The notes: generated by a model from the sequence alone, not told the origin. DNA of 64,000 nt from Collinsella aerofaciens (GCF_015553355.1 NZ_JADNGN010000004.1:1-64000); one strand, 5' to 3'. Positions 7,983 to 16,662 are shown, numbered from the stretch's first letter. Made by a program: numbers and translations.

Positions 7983-9080
7983 TTAGCGCTGGGCGGCGTC
8001 CTCGAGGAGGGCGTCCCAGATGGCGAGCGCCGCGGCTGCCTCGGCTACGGGGACGGCTCGGGGGACGATGCAGGGATCGTGACGGCCGTGGACCGAGAGC
8101 TCGGCATTTTCCATGGCGTCCATGTCTACGGTCTGCTGCTCGCGGCCAATTGAGGGCGTCGGCTTTACGGCCATGCGCCACATGACGGGCGCGCCGGTCG
8201 AAATACCGCCCAGGATGCCGCCGGCGTTATTGGACTCGACTTCGATCTCGCCGGTCTCGGCATCGATGCGATACGGATCGTTGTTCTCGCTGCCGCGCAT
8301 GGCGGCCACGGCAAAGCCCATGCCAAACTCCACGCCCTTTACGGCGGGAATGCCAAACGCGATTTGCGCGATGCGGTTCTCGATGCCGTCGAACATGGGG
8401 TCGCCGATGCCCGTGGGAAGCCCGTAAATGCCGCACTCCACGATGCCGCCGATGCTGTCGAGTTCATCGCGCGCGGCCAGAATCTCCTCGCGCATGCGGC
8501 CGGCTGCGGCGGCGTCAATGCACGGCAGGTCGTTCGTAAGGATCGCCTTGCGGTCGGCCTCTCGATAGACCATATCGTCCATCGGCAGGTCGGAGATGCC
8601 GCCGATCTGCGCGACGTGCGCCATGACCTGAATGCCGCGGGCCTCGAGTGCCTGTAGCGCAATGCCGCCGGCGATGCATAAGGGTGCCGTTAGGCGGCCG
8701 GAAAAATGCCCGCCACCAGCAACATCGTGCATGTTGTGATACTTCACGCGCGCGGGGAAGTCCGCATGTCCGGGACGGGGCTTGCAGCGCAGCTCGGAGT
8801 AATCATTGGAGCGCGTGTTGGTGTTCTCGATAATCGCGGCAATGGGCGCGCCGGTGGTATGTCCATCGACCACGCCGGCAATGATATGCGCGGCGTCGGC
8901 CTCGTGGCGCTTGGTTGCGGTCTCGTCGCGACCGGGGGCACGACGGTCCAAAAAGGCCTGCAGCTGCTCCTGGTCAACGGCGATACCTGCCGGAATGCCG
9001 TCGAGTGAGCAGCCGATAGCGGGGGAGTGCGACTGGCCAAAGATACTCAGATGCAAGACGTTGCCAAAGGTCGAGGACAT
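7983..9080 (-). CDS. aroC: Chorismate synthase
   Basis: A 365-residue FMN-dependent chorismate synthase, the last step to chorismate. The GESHG fingerprint appears as GQSHS (15-19), followed by LDGIPAG; RRAPGRD (46-52), RPGHADF (102-108) and GGGHFSGRLTAP (122-133) follow. The last of these is the variant seen in part of the Firmicutes-type family in place of GGRSSARET. The C-terminal block GRHDPCIVPRAVPV is intact. ATG 9080 starts one base after the aroA stop codon, so the two are probably translationally coupled; a longer in-frame ATG at 9131 would overlap aroA and lacks support. The enzyme should need reduced FMN, which suits an anaerobe. The position between aroA and pheA is consistent with flux to phenylalanine. 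Confidence 0.94.
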   Translation of the reverse strand: MSSTFGNVLHLSIFGQSHSPAIGCSLDGIPAGIAVDQEQLQAFLDRRAPGRDETATKRHEADAAHIIAGVVDGHTTGAPIAAIIENTNTRSNDYSELRCKPRPGHADFPARVKYHNMHDVAGGGHFSGRLTAPLCIAGGIALQALEARGIQVMAHVAQIGGISDLPMDDMVYREADRKAILTNDLPCIDAAAAGRMREEILAARDELDSIGGIVECGIYGLPTGIGDPMFDGIENRIAQIAFGIPAVKGVEFGMGFAVAAMRGSENNDPYRIDAETGEIEVESNNAGGILGGISTGAPVMWRMAVKPTPSIGREQQTVDMDAMENAELSVHGRHDPCIVPRAVPVAEAAAALAIWDALLEDAAQR

Positions 9081-9081
9081 G

Positions 9082-10401
9082 CTATTCCTCCTCGAGCGTG
9101 ACCTTGCCGCCCAGCAGGCGGTAGTGGTCAAAGAAATCGGGATAGGACTTGTTGACGGCCTCGGCGCCGTGGATCACAACTTCGCCAGTGGCGCGGCTCG
9201 CAGCGATGGCAGCCATCATGGCGATGCGGTGGTCGTTGTGCGAATCGACCTCGCCGCCAGTAAAGGCGTTGACACCCTTGATGATGAGGTCGTCGCCGGC
9301 AATGCGCACCTGTGCGCCCAGCGCGGTGAGCTCGCGGGTGGTAGTGGCCAGACGGTCGGATTCCTTGATGCGCAGGCGGGCGCAATCGCGGATGAACGTG
9401 CGGCCCTGCGCCAACGATGCCACGGCCGAGATAACGGGCACCAGGTCGGGGATGTCGTGGGCGCTCATCTCAAAGCCGGCGAGCTTGTCGGACTGCACGG
9501 TGGCGGCGTTGGTGGAGCGCACGATGCGGGCGCCAAAGCGCGAAAGCGCGGCAAGCACGTTGCGGTCGCCCTGCGCGGAGCTCAGCGACACGCCCTCCAC
9601 GGTGATGGGGTCGGTGCCGATGGCGCCAGCGCACAACCAAAAGGCGGCGTTGGACCAGTCGCCCTCGACGGCCACGCTGCCGGGCGTGCGGTACGAGCCA
9701 CTGCTCACGCGGAAGTTCGTGACCTCGGGCTGACCGTCCTTGGCGGGAATGCGCTCGACGTTGACCTCAACGCCAAAGGCCTTCATGGCCTGGATCGTTA
9801 GGTTGATGTAGGGGCGGCTCTCGATGAGGCCGGTCACCTGCACGCAGGAGGGCTGGACCAGCAGCGGAGCCGCCAGCAGCAGGCCCGAGATGTACTGCGA
9901 GCTCACGTTGCCCGGCAGCACAAAGGTGCCCGGGCGCATGCGGCCGCTCGTCTTGAGCGGAAAACCGCCCAGACCCTGCAGGTCGCAGCCGGCGGCGATG
10001 ATTTCGTCCGAGAGCGGGGAGAGCGGGCGGGCGCCTAGGCGACCTTGGCCCACAAAGGTGGCCTCCGCACCCAGCGCACAGGCGACAGGCAGCATAAAAC
10101 GCAGCGTGGAGCCGCTCTCGCCGCAGTCGAGCGTGCCACCGGTAAGGGCCTTGAGCAGGCCAAACTCAACGCTCTTCATAGTGGGGTGGACCTGGAAGCC
10201 GTCCTCGGCGGTCTCGATGCGGGCGCCGAGCGCCGTGAGGCAACGCACCGTGGCCTCGATGTCGGCGCAGGTGGTGTTGCAGGTAACGTGCGTCTCGCCG
10301 TTGGCAAGCGCAGCGCAGATGATCAGGCGATGCGCCATCGACTTGGACGCGATGGCGGGAACGGTGCCCTTGAGCGGGGACGGGGTAATGCGGGCTAACA
10401 T
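9082..10401 (-). CDS. aroA: 3-phosphoshikimate 1-carboxyvinyltransferase (EPSP synthase)
   Basis: A 439-residue EPSP synthase that joins PEP to shikimate 3-phosphate. SKSMAHR (19-25) holds the shikimate-3-phosphate lysine and serine, GESGSTLRFMLPV (94-106) is the LP-G fingerprint, RPLSPL (125-130) follows, and RIKESDRLA near the C-terminus is the second signature. Glycine 95 in the ESGST segment and surrounding residues are normal, so the active site looks intact. The start overlaps the aroB stop region by 7 bases (10395-10401), and the stop is one base before aroC, indicating tight coupling in the operon. Length is normal for the bacterial family. Confidence 0.95.
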   Translation of the reverse strand: MLARITPSPLKGTVPAIASKSMAHRLIICAALANGETHVTCNTTCADIEATVRCLTALGARIETAEDGFQVHPTMKSVEFGLLKALTGGTLDCGESGSTLRFMLPVACALGAEATFVGQGRLGARPLSPLSDEIIAAGCDLQGLGGFPLKTSGRMRPGTFVLPGNVSSQYISGLLLAAPLLVQPSCVQVTGLIESRPYINLTIQAMKAFGVEVNVERIPAKDGQPEVTNFRVSSGSYRTPGSVAVEGDWSNAAFWLCAGAIGTDPITVEGVSLSSAQGDRNVLAALSRFGARIVRSTNAATVQSDKLAGFEMSAHDIPDLVPVISAVASLAQGRTFIRDCARLRIKESDRLATTTRELTALGAQVRIAGDDLIIKGVNAFTGGEVDSHNDHRIAMMAAIAASRATGEVVIHGAEAVNKSYPDFFDHYRLLGGKVTLEEE

Positions 10402-11501
10402 GCGGAAGCGTCTCCCTTCTGGCCGAGGCCCTCGGCAATCAAATCGTGGAAGGTGGAAAGCGGCATGCGGTCGATGCTGCAGCGGCCAATGCCGTGCGGA
10501 ATCACCAGGTCGATGGTGTCGCCCGCGCGCTTCTTGTCGTGGAGCGCCTCGGCAAAGACGGCATCGGCATCTAGGTCGCAGCGGGTCTTGAGGCCATGGC
10601 GGGCGCAGAGTTCCTCAATACGATCGGGCAGTGCAGCATCGCAAATGCCGTGCAGGGCCGCGGCGCGCGTGATGATGCCCATGCCGATCGAAACGCAGTT
10701 GCCGTGTCCGAGCTCAAAGTGCTCGCAGGCCTCGACGGCGTGTCCGGCGCTGTGTCCAAAATTGAGGAGCTTGCGCTGGTTGGTTTCGCGCTCGTCGGCG
10801 ACGACCACGGCGCGCTTGATGTCGATATTGCGGGCGATGATGAGCGCTACGCGGGCCACATCGCGGTTGAGCAGCTCCAGCGTGAGCGGGGTCTTCTCCA
10901 GCTCGGCGAAAAGCTCCGGGTCGGCGATCACGGCGTGTTTCACAACCTCGCCGCAGCCGTCGGCGAACTGCTCGGGCGTGAGGGTGGCCAGGCACCCCAC
11001 GTCGGCGATAACCACGCTCGGCTGCCAAAAGGCGCCGGCCAAGTTCTTGCCGGCAGCCAGGTCGATGGCGGTCTTGCCGCCCACCGACGAATCCACCATG
11101 GCGAGCAGGCTCGTCGGGATCTGCACAAACTTGCAGCCGCGCATGTAGGTCGCGGCCACAAAGCCCGCCACATCGCCCACGACGCCGCCCCCGAGTGCCA
11201 CGATCACGTCGGAGCGCGAAAGCTCGTGCTCGGCCACAAACTCCAAAATGGCAACATAGGTTTCGGCGCGCTTATGGGCCTCGCCGGCCTCGAAGGTGCA
11301 GATGCTCACCTCGTAGCCTGATGCCTCCAGGCTCTGCTTAACGGGCATCTGGTAGAGCGGGCCTACGTTGGTGTCCGTCACGATGACGGCCTTGGTGCCG
11401 CCGGCAGTGGCGCGCACGAGCGGTCCCGCCTGCTCCAGCAAAAAAGTGCCAACATGCACCTGGTAGGGGCGTGCGGTGTCGATATCGATGGTAATCGCCA
11501 T
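10395..11501 (-). CDS. aroB: 3-dehydroquinate synthase
   Basis: A 368-residue NAD-dependent dehydroquinate synthase that cyclises DAHP. ALGGGVVGDVAGFVAATYMRG carries the NAD-binding glycines, QIPTSLLAMVDSSVGGKTAID is the family signature with the substrate lysine, and the metal ligands lie in GEVVKHAVI and the LNFGHSAGHAVE segment. The last residues overlap aroA by 7 bases. Start ATG 11501 has AAAGGAC upstream, in the 36-nt gap after tyrA. Length and motifs are standard. Confidence 0.95.
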   Translation of the reverse strand: MAITIDIDTARPYQVHVGTFLLEQAGPLVRATAGGTKAVIVTDTNVGPLYQMPVKQSLEASGYEVSICTFEAGEAHKRAETYVAILEFVAEHELSRSDVIVALGGGVVGDVAGFVAATYMRGCKFVQIPTSLLAMVDSSVGGKTAIDLAAGKNLAGAFWQPSVVIADVGCLATLTPEQFADGCGEVVKHAVIADPELFAELEKTPLTLELLNRDVARVALIIARNIDIKRAVVVADERETNQRKLLNFGHSAGHAVEACEHFELGHGNCVSIGMGIITRAAALHGICDAALPDRIEELCARHGLKTRCDLDADAVFAEALHDKKRAGDTIDLVIPHGIGRCSIDRMPLSTFHDLIAEGLGQKGDASAC

Positions 11502-11537
11502 AAGCTTCGGTCCTTTCGACCTGGCGTGATAGGTGGT

Positions 11538-12452
11538 CTAGTGGGAGGCCTCGTCGTCGAGTGCGCGCTTAATGCGGTCGCCCTCGGCAAGGAGATTCTC
11601 CAGATAGCGCTGGTCGCGGTTCTTGAGCGCACGGCTGTAGGCGCCAAGCGACTCGATCAGATGGTCGATCTCGAAGGCGAGCGCGTCGGCGTCGTCGATC
11701 ATGAGCTCGGACCACATTTGCGGGTTGAGGTGCGCCACGCGGGTGAGATCGCGGTAGCTACCGGCCGAAAAGCCGTGGTGGACCTGGGCGGTGGGGCTTT
11801 TGACGTAGGCGTTGGATACCACGTGCGCAAGCTGGCTCGTGAAGGCGATGACGCGGTCGTGCTCGGCGGCGCTGGTCACGCTGAACTTGCCAAAGCCCAA
11901 GGGGCGCACCATCTCGCGCACCTGGCCCAAAAGCTCCAGCTTGAGCGCATCGTCTACCGCGGGCGGTACGAGCACCAGCGGGGCGCCCTGGAACAGGTCG
12001 GCACGAGAGTTAGCGTAGCCCGAGAACTGGGTGCCCGCCATGGGGTGCGCGCCCACAAAGTAAAAGCCGTGCTCGCGGGCAAGCTCAAAGGCACGTTCGC
12101 ACACGATGCCCTTGACGCCCACCGTGTCGATCACCACGGGGCCCATGATGGCGTCGGTGTCGGTGGCGTCGGCGAGCGCCTTGGCGTGCGTCTCGAGCCA
12201 CTCGATGCATGCCTCGGGGTAGCAAGCCAGGACGATGATGTCGCATTCGCCGAGTGTCTTGTCGTTGAGCTCTCCGGCGACAGTGCCCATGCTGGCGGCC
12301 GTCATGACATCGTCATCGGGGTCCCAGGCCAGCACGCGGACGCCCGCCTGTGCATAGCCGCGGGCAAAGCTACCGCCGATGAGGCCAAGGCCGACGATGC
12401 CGGCGCACTTGGGGCCGCCCTGGTTAACGCGCGCGTTTCTCACCGTACCCAT
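11538..12452 (-). CDS. tyrA: Prephenate dehydrogenase
   Basis: A 304-residue NAD(P)-dependent prephenate (or arogenate) dehydrogenase for the tyrosine branch. GIVGLGLIGGSFARG is the Rossmann fingerprint, starting at about residue 18; GAHPMAGTQFSGY carries the catalytic histidine; the HVVSNAYVK and GSYRDLTRVAH segments form the dimerising helical domain. No ACT domain is present, so direct Tyr feedback is less certain than for the Phe branch. It begins three bases after the aroF stop codon. Substrate preference between prephenate and arogenate cannot be read from the sequence. Confidence 0.92.
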   Translation of the reverse strand: MGTVRNARVNQGGPKCAGIVGLGLIGGSFARGYAQAGVRVLAWDPDDDVMTAASMGTVAGELNDKTLGECDIIVLACYPEACIEWLETHAKALADATDTDAIMGPVVIDTVGVKGIVCERAFELAREHGFYFVGAHPMAGTQFSGYANSRADLFQGAPLVLVPPAVDDALKLELLGQVREMVRPLGFGKFSVTSAAEHDRVIAFTSQLAHVVSNAYVKSPTAQVHHGFSAGSYRDLTRVAHLNPQMWSELMIDDADALAFEIDHLIESLGAYSRALKNRDQRYLENLLAEGDRIKRALDDEASH

Positions 12453-12455
12453 GGG

Positions 12456-13478
12456 CTACTCCATGGTCTCTTGGCAGACAACCTCGCGGATGGCTCGGAT
12501 GCGGCGCATGGTGTCGTCGAACTGATCGGGGGTGAGGGCCTGGGCGCCGTCGGACCAGGCGCGGCTCGGCTCGTCGTGGACCTCGATCTCCAGGCCGTTG
12601 GCACCGCAGGCGGTCGCGGCGAGCGCCATGGGCTCGACGTAGCGGGTGTAGCCGGTGGCGTGGCTGGGGTCGGCGACGACGGGCAGGTGCGACAGGTGGT
12701 GCAGCACCGGCACGGCGTTAAGGTCGAAGGTGTTGCGGGTGCGGGTCTCGAAGGTGCGGATACCGCGCTCGCACAGGATGACGTTGTCGTTGCCCTCGCT
12801 CATGATGTACTCGGCTGCCATAAGCAGCTCGTCGATCGTGCCGGACATGCCGCGCTTGAGCAGAATCGGGGTCTGGGTCTTGCCGACCTCCTTGAGCAGG
12901 GGGAAGTTCTGGGCGTTGCGGGCGCCGATCTGCATGACGTCAATCTTCTTGTCAAGGAAGACCTGCACGTCGCGCGGGTCCATGATCTCGGTGACGATCG
13001 GCATGTCGAGCTCGGCAGACGCCTCGCACAGCAGGTCGAGGCCGGCGGGGCCCATGCCCTGGTAGGCGTAGGGGGAGGTGCGGGGCTTGTAGGCACCGCC
13101 GCGCAGCATCGTGGCGCCGGCGGCCTTTACGCGGCGTGCGATGCGAATGAGGTTCTCGCCCTCGACGGAGCAGGGGCCGGCGATGACTTGGAACTGGTCG
13201 CCGCCGATCTTGACGCCGTGGCCGCAGTCGATGACGGAGTCCTCGGGGTGGAACTTGCGGTTGGCACGCTTAAAAGGCTCGGAGACGCGCTGCACGCGCT
13301 CGACGACATCCATGGACTCGAGCAGGAACGGGTCGATCTTGGTCGTATCGCCCACCAGGCCGATGATGGTCTCGTTCTCGCCGCGCGAGACATCGGTCTT
13401 CAGGCCTTTTTTCTCAATCCAGCTGACGATATGGCCGACGGCCTCGTCGCTGGCGCTTTGCTTTAGAATTGCAATCAT
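12456..13478 (-). CDS. aroF: 3-deoxy-7-phosphoheptulonate (DAHP) synthase with N-terminal regulatory domain
   Basis: A 340-residue type I-beta DAHP synthase, first step of the shikimate pathway (PEP plus erythrose 4-phosphate). Residues 1-70 form the ferredoxin-like domain known from the Thermotoga enzyme, where Tyr or Phe binds to inhibit. The barrel starts at about 90: IAGPCSVEGE (99-108), KPRTSPYAYQG (131-141), QIGARNAQNF (183-192), LLKRGMS and VADPSHATG (268-276) carry the PEP, metal and sugar-phosphate ligands. ATG 13478 is chosen because MIAILKQ matches the family start and GAGAGG precedes it; an in-frame upstream ATG at 13526 would lie inside the leader. It is the first gene of the operon, as expected for the committed step, and is preceded by a possible attenuator. 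Confidence 0.94.
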   Translation of the reverse strand: MIAILKQSASDEAVGHIVSWIEKKGLKTDVSRGENETIIGLVGDTTKIDPFLLESMDVVERVQRVSEPFKRANRKFHPEDSVIDCGHGVKIGGDQFQVIAGPCSVEGENLIRIARRVKAAGATMLRGGAYKPRTSPYAYQGMGPAGLDLLCEASAELDMPIVTEIMDPRDVQVFLDKKIDVMQIGARNAQNFPLLKEVGKTQTPILLKRGMSGTIDELLMAAEYIMSEGNDNVILCERGIRTFETRTRNTFDLNAVPVLHHLSHLPVVADPSHATGYTRYVEPMALAATACGANGLEIEVHDEPSRAWSDGAQALTPDQFDDTMRRIRAIREVVCQETME

Positions 13479-13488
13479 GGTGTGCCTC

Positions 13489-13551
13489 TCACCTCGATGG
13501 ATAACCCTTGCAAAAACGGCCCGCATCGCGAGCCGTGTATATATGGTGCAT
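13489..13551 (-). CDS. Possible 20-residue leader peptide upstream of aroF
   Basis: A short frame from ATG 13551 to TGA 13489 encodes a peptide starting MHHIYTARDA, with Tyr at 5 and 17 and Phe at 13. A TATAAA at 13562-13557 lies five bases before the ATG, so transcription could start at or next to the A and the mRNA would be leaderless. The frame runs through a terminator-like hairpin and stops 10 bases before the aroF ATG, overlapping its ribosome binding site. This arrangement fits translation-linked control of the aromatic operon. The aromatic codons are few, and no conservation could be tested. Confidence 0.35.
   Translation of the reverse strand: MHHIYTARDAGRFCKGYPSR
13511..13535 (-). 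terminator. Terminator-like hairpin (attenuator candidate) in the aroF leader
   Basis: On the minus strand CGGCTCGC (13535-13528) pairs with GCGGGCCG (13524-13517) around the loop GAT, with one G-T pair, and is followed at once by TTTTTG. This has the form of an intrinsic terminator, but it lies 33 bases before the aroF start in the same direction. It therefore most likely acts on the operon's own leader transcript. Confidence 0.55.
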
Positions 13552-13556
13552 GAGAG

Positions 13557-13562
13557 TTTATA
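13557..13562 (-). promoter_or_regulatory. Candidate -10 box of the aro operon
   Basis: TATAAA on the minus strand, placed so that transcription would start at about 13551. No good -35 hexamer is present at 16-18 bp; the best nearby, TTTAGA, is 21 bp away. It is the only reasonable -10 in the gap between the tRNA gene and aroF on this strand. Confidence 0.35.
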
Positions 13563-13641
13563 CTATCTGACTCGCTTTTGCCTTCTAAAGTGGGCCGTTG
13601 CACCGCGTCTTCCTCGGAATTGCAAAGCTTTTTCTTTTTTT

Positions 13642-13671
13642 TTGATAGCCCGTGGCGCACTTGGGTATAAT
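13642..13671 (+). promoter_or_regulatory. Promoter of tRNA-Arg(CCG)
   Basis: TTGATA (13642-13647) and a perfect TATAAT (13666-13671) are 18 bp apart. The start would fall at about 13678, five bases before the tRNA. The T-rich stretch just upstream (13630-13643) may help as an UP-like element. Confidence 0.75.
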
Positions 13672-13682
13672 GCCAAACGTTG

Positions 13683-13759
13683 GCCCTATTAGCTCAGGGG
13701 ATTAGAGCGTCTGCCTCCGGAGCAGAAGGCCGTTGGTTCGAATCCAACATGGGGCACCA
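13683..13759 (+). tRNA. tRNA-Arg (anticodon CCG)
   Basis: A 77-nt cloverleaf with CCA encoded. Acceptor GCCCTAT pairs with ATGGGGC (one G-T pair), the D stem is GCTC/GAGC, the anticodon stem TCTGC/GCAGA encloses CTCCGGA with CCG at 13717-13719 (reads CGG), and the T stem GTTGG/CCAAC is perfect. It has its own promoter and terminator, so it is a single-gene unit. Confidence 0.96.
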
Positions 13760-13770
13760 TCGAACGTAAG

Positions 13771-13807
13771 ACCGTCCGAACCTCGCATGGTCCGGGCGGT
13801 TTTTCTT
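13771..13807 (+). terminator. Intrinsic terminator after tRNA-Arg(CCG)
   Basis: ACCGTCCGAACC (13771-13782) pairs with GGTCCGGGCGGT (13789-13800) with one mismatch, followed by TTTTCTT. It lies 11 bases after the tRNA and just before the P-type ATPase gene. Confidence 0.85.
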
Positions 13808-13823
13808 ATACCGACGCGACGTG

Positions 13824-16559
13824 ATGGGACGTGGTATGGCAGCAACGGATATCGAGCGCGGACTCTCAACCGCCGAGGTCGAGGAGCGCATCGCCGCCGG
13901 TAAGATCAACCGCAACATGGAGCTCAAGACCAAGTCGGTCAAAGAGCTCATCATCGAGAACCTCTGCACGCTGTTCAATTTGATCAACGTGATCTTGGCG
14001 TTCCTGGTCATTTTGACCGGTTCGTTTAAGAATCTGACGTTCCTGTTCGTGGTGTTCCTCAATACCGCTATTGGCGTCATTCAGTCCATGCGTTCCAAGA
14101 AGATGGTCGATAAGCTCACGCTGCTGACCTCCAAGAAGGCCATCGCGGTGCGCGACGGCGTCGAGGTGGAGCTCGACTTGGACCAGATCGTGCTCGACGA
14201 CATCATCCGCCTGGGGCGCGGCGACCAGATTCCCGCTGACGCCGTGGTGGTTTCGGGTGAGGCGCTCGTGAACGAGAGCCTGCTGACGGGCGAGAGCGAC
14301 CTTATTAAGAAACAGCCCGGTTCTGAGCTCATGAGCGGCAGCTTTATCGACTCGGGCCTGCTGCGCGCCCGCGTGATTCATGTCGGCGCCGACAACTATG
14401 TGGCCAAAATTAATAACGAGGCCAAGTACGTCAAAAAGGTCAATTCCGAGATCATGAACGCGCTTAACGCCATCGTGCGCTTTGCGAGCATCATCATGAT
14501 CCCGCTCGGTTTGGCGTTGTTTGCCTCGAGTGTGAGCGAGCTGTGGGATGCCGCGGGAACCCCGGGCGATAGCGCGCTTTCGTGGTGCTTCTCCGAGCTG
14601 TTGGCTGGCCATGTGCCTTCGTCGGCGCTTCTGTCCACGGTGGGCGCCCTGCTGGGCATGATTCCGCAAGGCTTGGTGCTGCTGACCTCGTCGGTGCTCG
14701 CCATCGCCACGGTTCGCCTGGCCCGCCGCAAGGTGCTGGCGCAGCAGCTCTACTGCATCGAGACGCTCGCTCGCGTCGACGTGCTGTGCCTGGACAAGAC
14801 GGGCACCATCACGTCGGGCTGCATGGAGGTCGAGGGCACGTATCCGCTGCCGGTTGAGGGCGTTAGCCTAGGCGCCGGCTCGGACGAGGCGGTCGTTCCC
14901 GCCGATACCACGGTGCTCGATTTTGCGCTGGCTAACGTCGCGCGTGCGACTTCGGCCGATGCCAACGAGACCTGCCAGGCGCTGCTCAACTATTACGCCG
15001 ATCGCCCGGTCGAGGTGTCTGAGCCGCTGTCGGTCATTCCGTTCTCGTCCTCCAAAAAGTGGAGCGGCGCGTCGTTTGCGCAGGGCTCCTATGTGATGGG
15101 TGCGGCGCAGTTTGTGCTCTCTGATCGTGTGTTTCCGCAGGTCGAGAACCGTGTCGCCGAGCTTGCCGATACCTGCCGCGTGCTCGTGGTGGCGCGCGTG
15201 GACGGCTTTACGCCCGATGGCGATATGGTGGGCGAGGCCGAGCCCGTGGGCTTTGTGACCATCCGCGACGAGATTCGTACCTCGGCGGCCGAGACCATCG
15301 GCTACTTTAACGAGCAGGGTGTGACCCTCAACGTGATCAGTGGCGACGACCCGCGTACGGTGTCGTCGATCGCGCGCGTGGTGGGCGTGCCGGGGGCGGA
15401 CGCTTATGTGGACGCCACGACGCTCGATACGCCTGCCAAGCTCGATGCCGCAGTGGACCGCTACCATGTCTTTGGTCGTGTGACCCCGCAGCAGAAGCGC
15501 GAGCTCGTGCAGGCGCTCAAGCGCCGCGAGCACACCGTGGCCATGACGGGCGACGGCGTCAACGACGTGCTGGCGCTCAAGGAGGCCGACTGCTCCGTCG
15601 CCATGGCGGCCGGCTCCGATGCCGCGCGTAATGTGGCCGAGATCGTACTCGTCGACAACGACTTTGCCTCGATGCCCGCCGTGGTGGCCGAGGGCCGTCG
15701 CTCCATCAACAACCTGCAGCGTTCGGCCTCGCTGTTCCTGACCAAGACGCTGTTCTCGATGGGGCTGGCGGCGCTGTGCATTGCGCTGCCGCCGTACCCC
15801 TTCGAGCCCATCCAGATGACACTCATCAACTTCTTTTGCATCGGCGCGCCGGGCTTTGTGTTGGGCCTGGAGCCCAACAATGCTCGCATGAAGGGTGCGT
15901 TTTTGACGAATGTACTCAAGCGTGCACTGCCGGCGTCGATTGCGGTCATTCTGGCTGCGGCGCTCGATATCTTTGTGGCGCGCGTGTTTGGCTTTAGCCA
16001 GCTCACGCTGTCTACGATGTGCCTGCTTACGTCGTGCGCGGCGAGCGTCAGCCTGATCTGGCGCATCTCGCAGCCTCTCACGCCCCTACGTGTGGTGCTT
16101 TTTGTGTTTGTAGTAGCCGGCATCCTGGTGGGCGTTATCGGATTCCCGGAGCTGCTGTCTATTGCCAACCTGTCGATGGGCCAGATGGTTATCTTGGCTG
16201 TCATCGTGGTCTTTACCTGCTCGGTGTTCTTTAAGCTCGCCACGATGATGGATTCGCTCAAGCCGCGTCGTCGTCGTGCCGCAACTGGTTTTGGCCGCGG
16301 TGTGCGCGTCCGCCTGGGTCGCGGTGGCGGCAAGGTGAGCTCGACGGGCTCGACGGCCGAACGTTTTGCCAAGCGCGTCGCCGCCGACATGGCGCAGCGC
16401 CGCGAAGATCGCACCGCTCGCGAGGCCGAGGCCCGTGCACTCGAGGGCGTGGCTCAGGCCCAGCCCAAGAAAAAGAAGGGTACCGGAGCCAAGCGCTCTC
16501 GCGTGACCAAGTCCGCCCAAGGCATCAAAGTCTCGATGCCAAGCAAAAAGAAGAAGTAG
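13824..16559 (+). CDS. HAD-type P-type cation ATPase (CtpE-like) with basic C-terminal tail
   Basis: A roughly 911-residue P-type ATPase. The N-terminus LSTAEVEERIAAGKINRN is the cation-ATPase N-domain, two helices follow, then the actuator loop with LLTGES, the phosphorylation motif CLDKTGT (Asp near residue 324), and MTGDGVNDVLALKEAD for the hinge. There are about ten membrane helices. The overall form is closest to mycobacterial CtpE, a calcium-uptake pump, but the ion is an inference. After the last helix comes a cytoplasmic tail of about 110 residues that is extremely basic (PRRRRAATGFGRGVR, PKKKKGTGAKR, ending SKKKK), unusual for the family. The start is unclear: GTG 13821, ATG 13824 and ATG 13836 are all in frame, and none has a strong ribosome binding site. 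It follows the tRNA terminator by 17 bases. Confidence 0.88.
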   Translation: MGRGMAATDIERGLSTAEVEERIAAGKINRNMELKTKSVKELIIENLCTLFNLINVILAFLVILTGSFKNLTFLFVVFLNTAIGVIQSMRSKKMVDKLTLLTSKKAIAVRDGVEVELDLDQIVLDDIIRLGRGDQIPADAVVVSGEALVNESLLTGESDLIKKQPGSELMSGSFIDSGLLRARVIHVGADNYVAKINNEAKYVKKVNSEIMNALNAIVRFASIIMIPLGLALFASSVSELWDAAGTPGDSALSWCFSELLAGHVPSSALLSTVGALLGMIPQGLVLLTSSVLAIATVRLARRKVLAQQLYCIETLARVDVLCLDKTGTITSGCMEVEGTYPLPVEGVSLGAGSDEAVVPADTTVLDFALANVARATSADANETCQALLNYYADRPVEVSEPLSVIPFSSSKKWSGASFAQGSYVMGAAQFVLSDRVFPQVENRVAELADTCRVLVVARVDGFTPDGDMVGEAEPVGFVTIRDEIRTSAAETIGYFNEQGVTLNVISGDDPRTVSSIARVVGVPGADAYVDATTLDTPAKLDAAVDRYHVFGRVTPQQKRELVQALKRREHTVAMTGDGVNDVLALKEADCSVAMAAGSDAARNVAEIVLVDNDFASMPAVVAEGRRSINNLQRSASLFLTKTLFSMGLAALCIALPPYPFEPIQMTLINFFCIGAPGFVLGLEPNNARMKGAFLTNVLKRALPASIAVILAAALDIFVARVFGFSQLTLSTMCLLTSCAASVSLIWRISQPLTPLRVVLFVFVVAGILVGVIGFPELLSIANLSMGQMVILAVIVVFTCSVFFKLATMMDSLKPRRRRAATGFGRGVRVRLGRGGGKVSSTGSTAERFAKRVAADMAQRREDRTAREAEARALEGVAQAQPKKKKGTGAKRSRVTKSAQGIKVSMPSKKKK

Positions 16560-16662
16560 CTACGCGCCCTGCCGATGTTGAATTGGTGCCTTGTTCCTGT
16601 GGGGCCGTGGCGATGTTATGCTCTAACCTCGATTGTTTGAATTGCTTCGAAAAGAGGATGCC

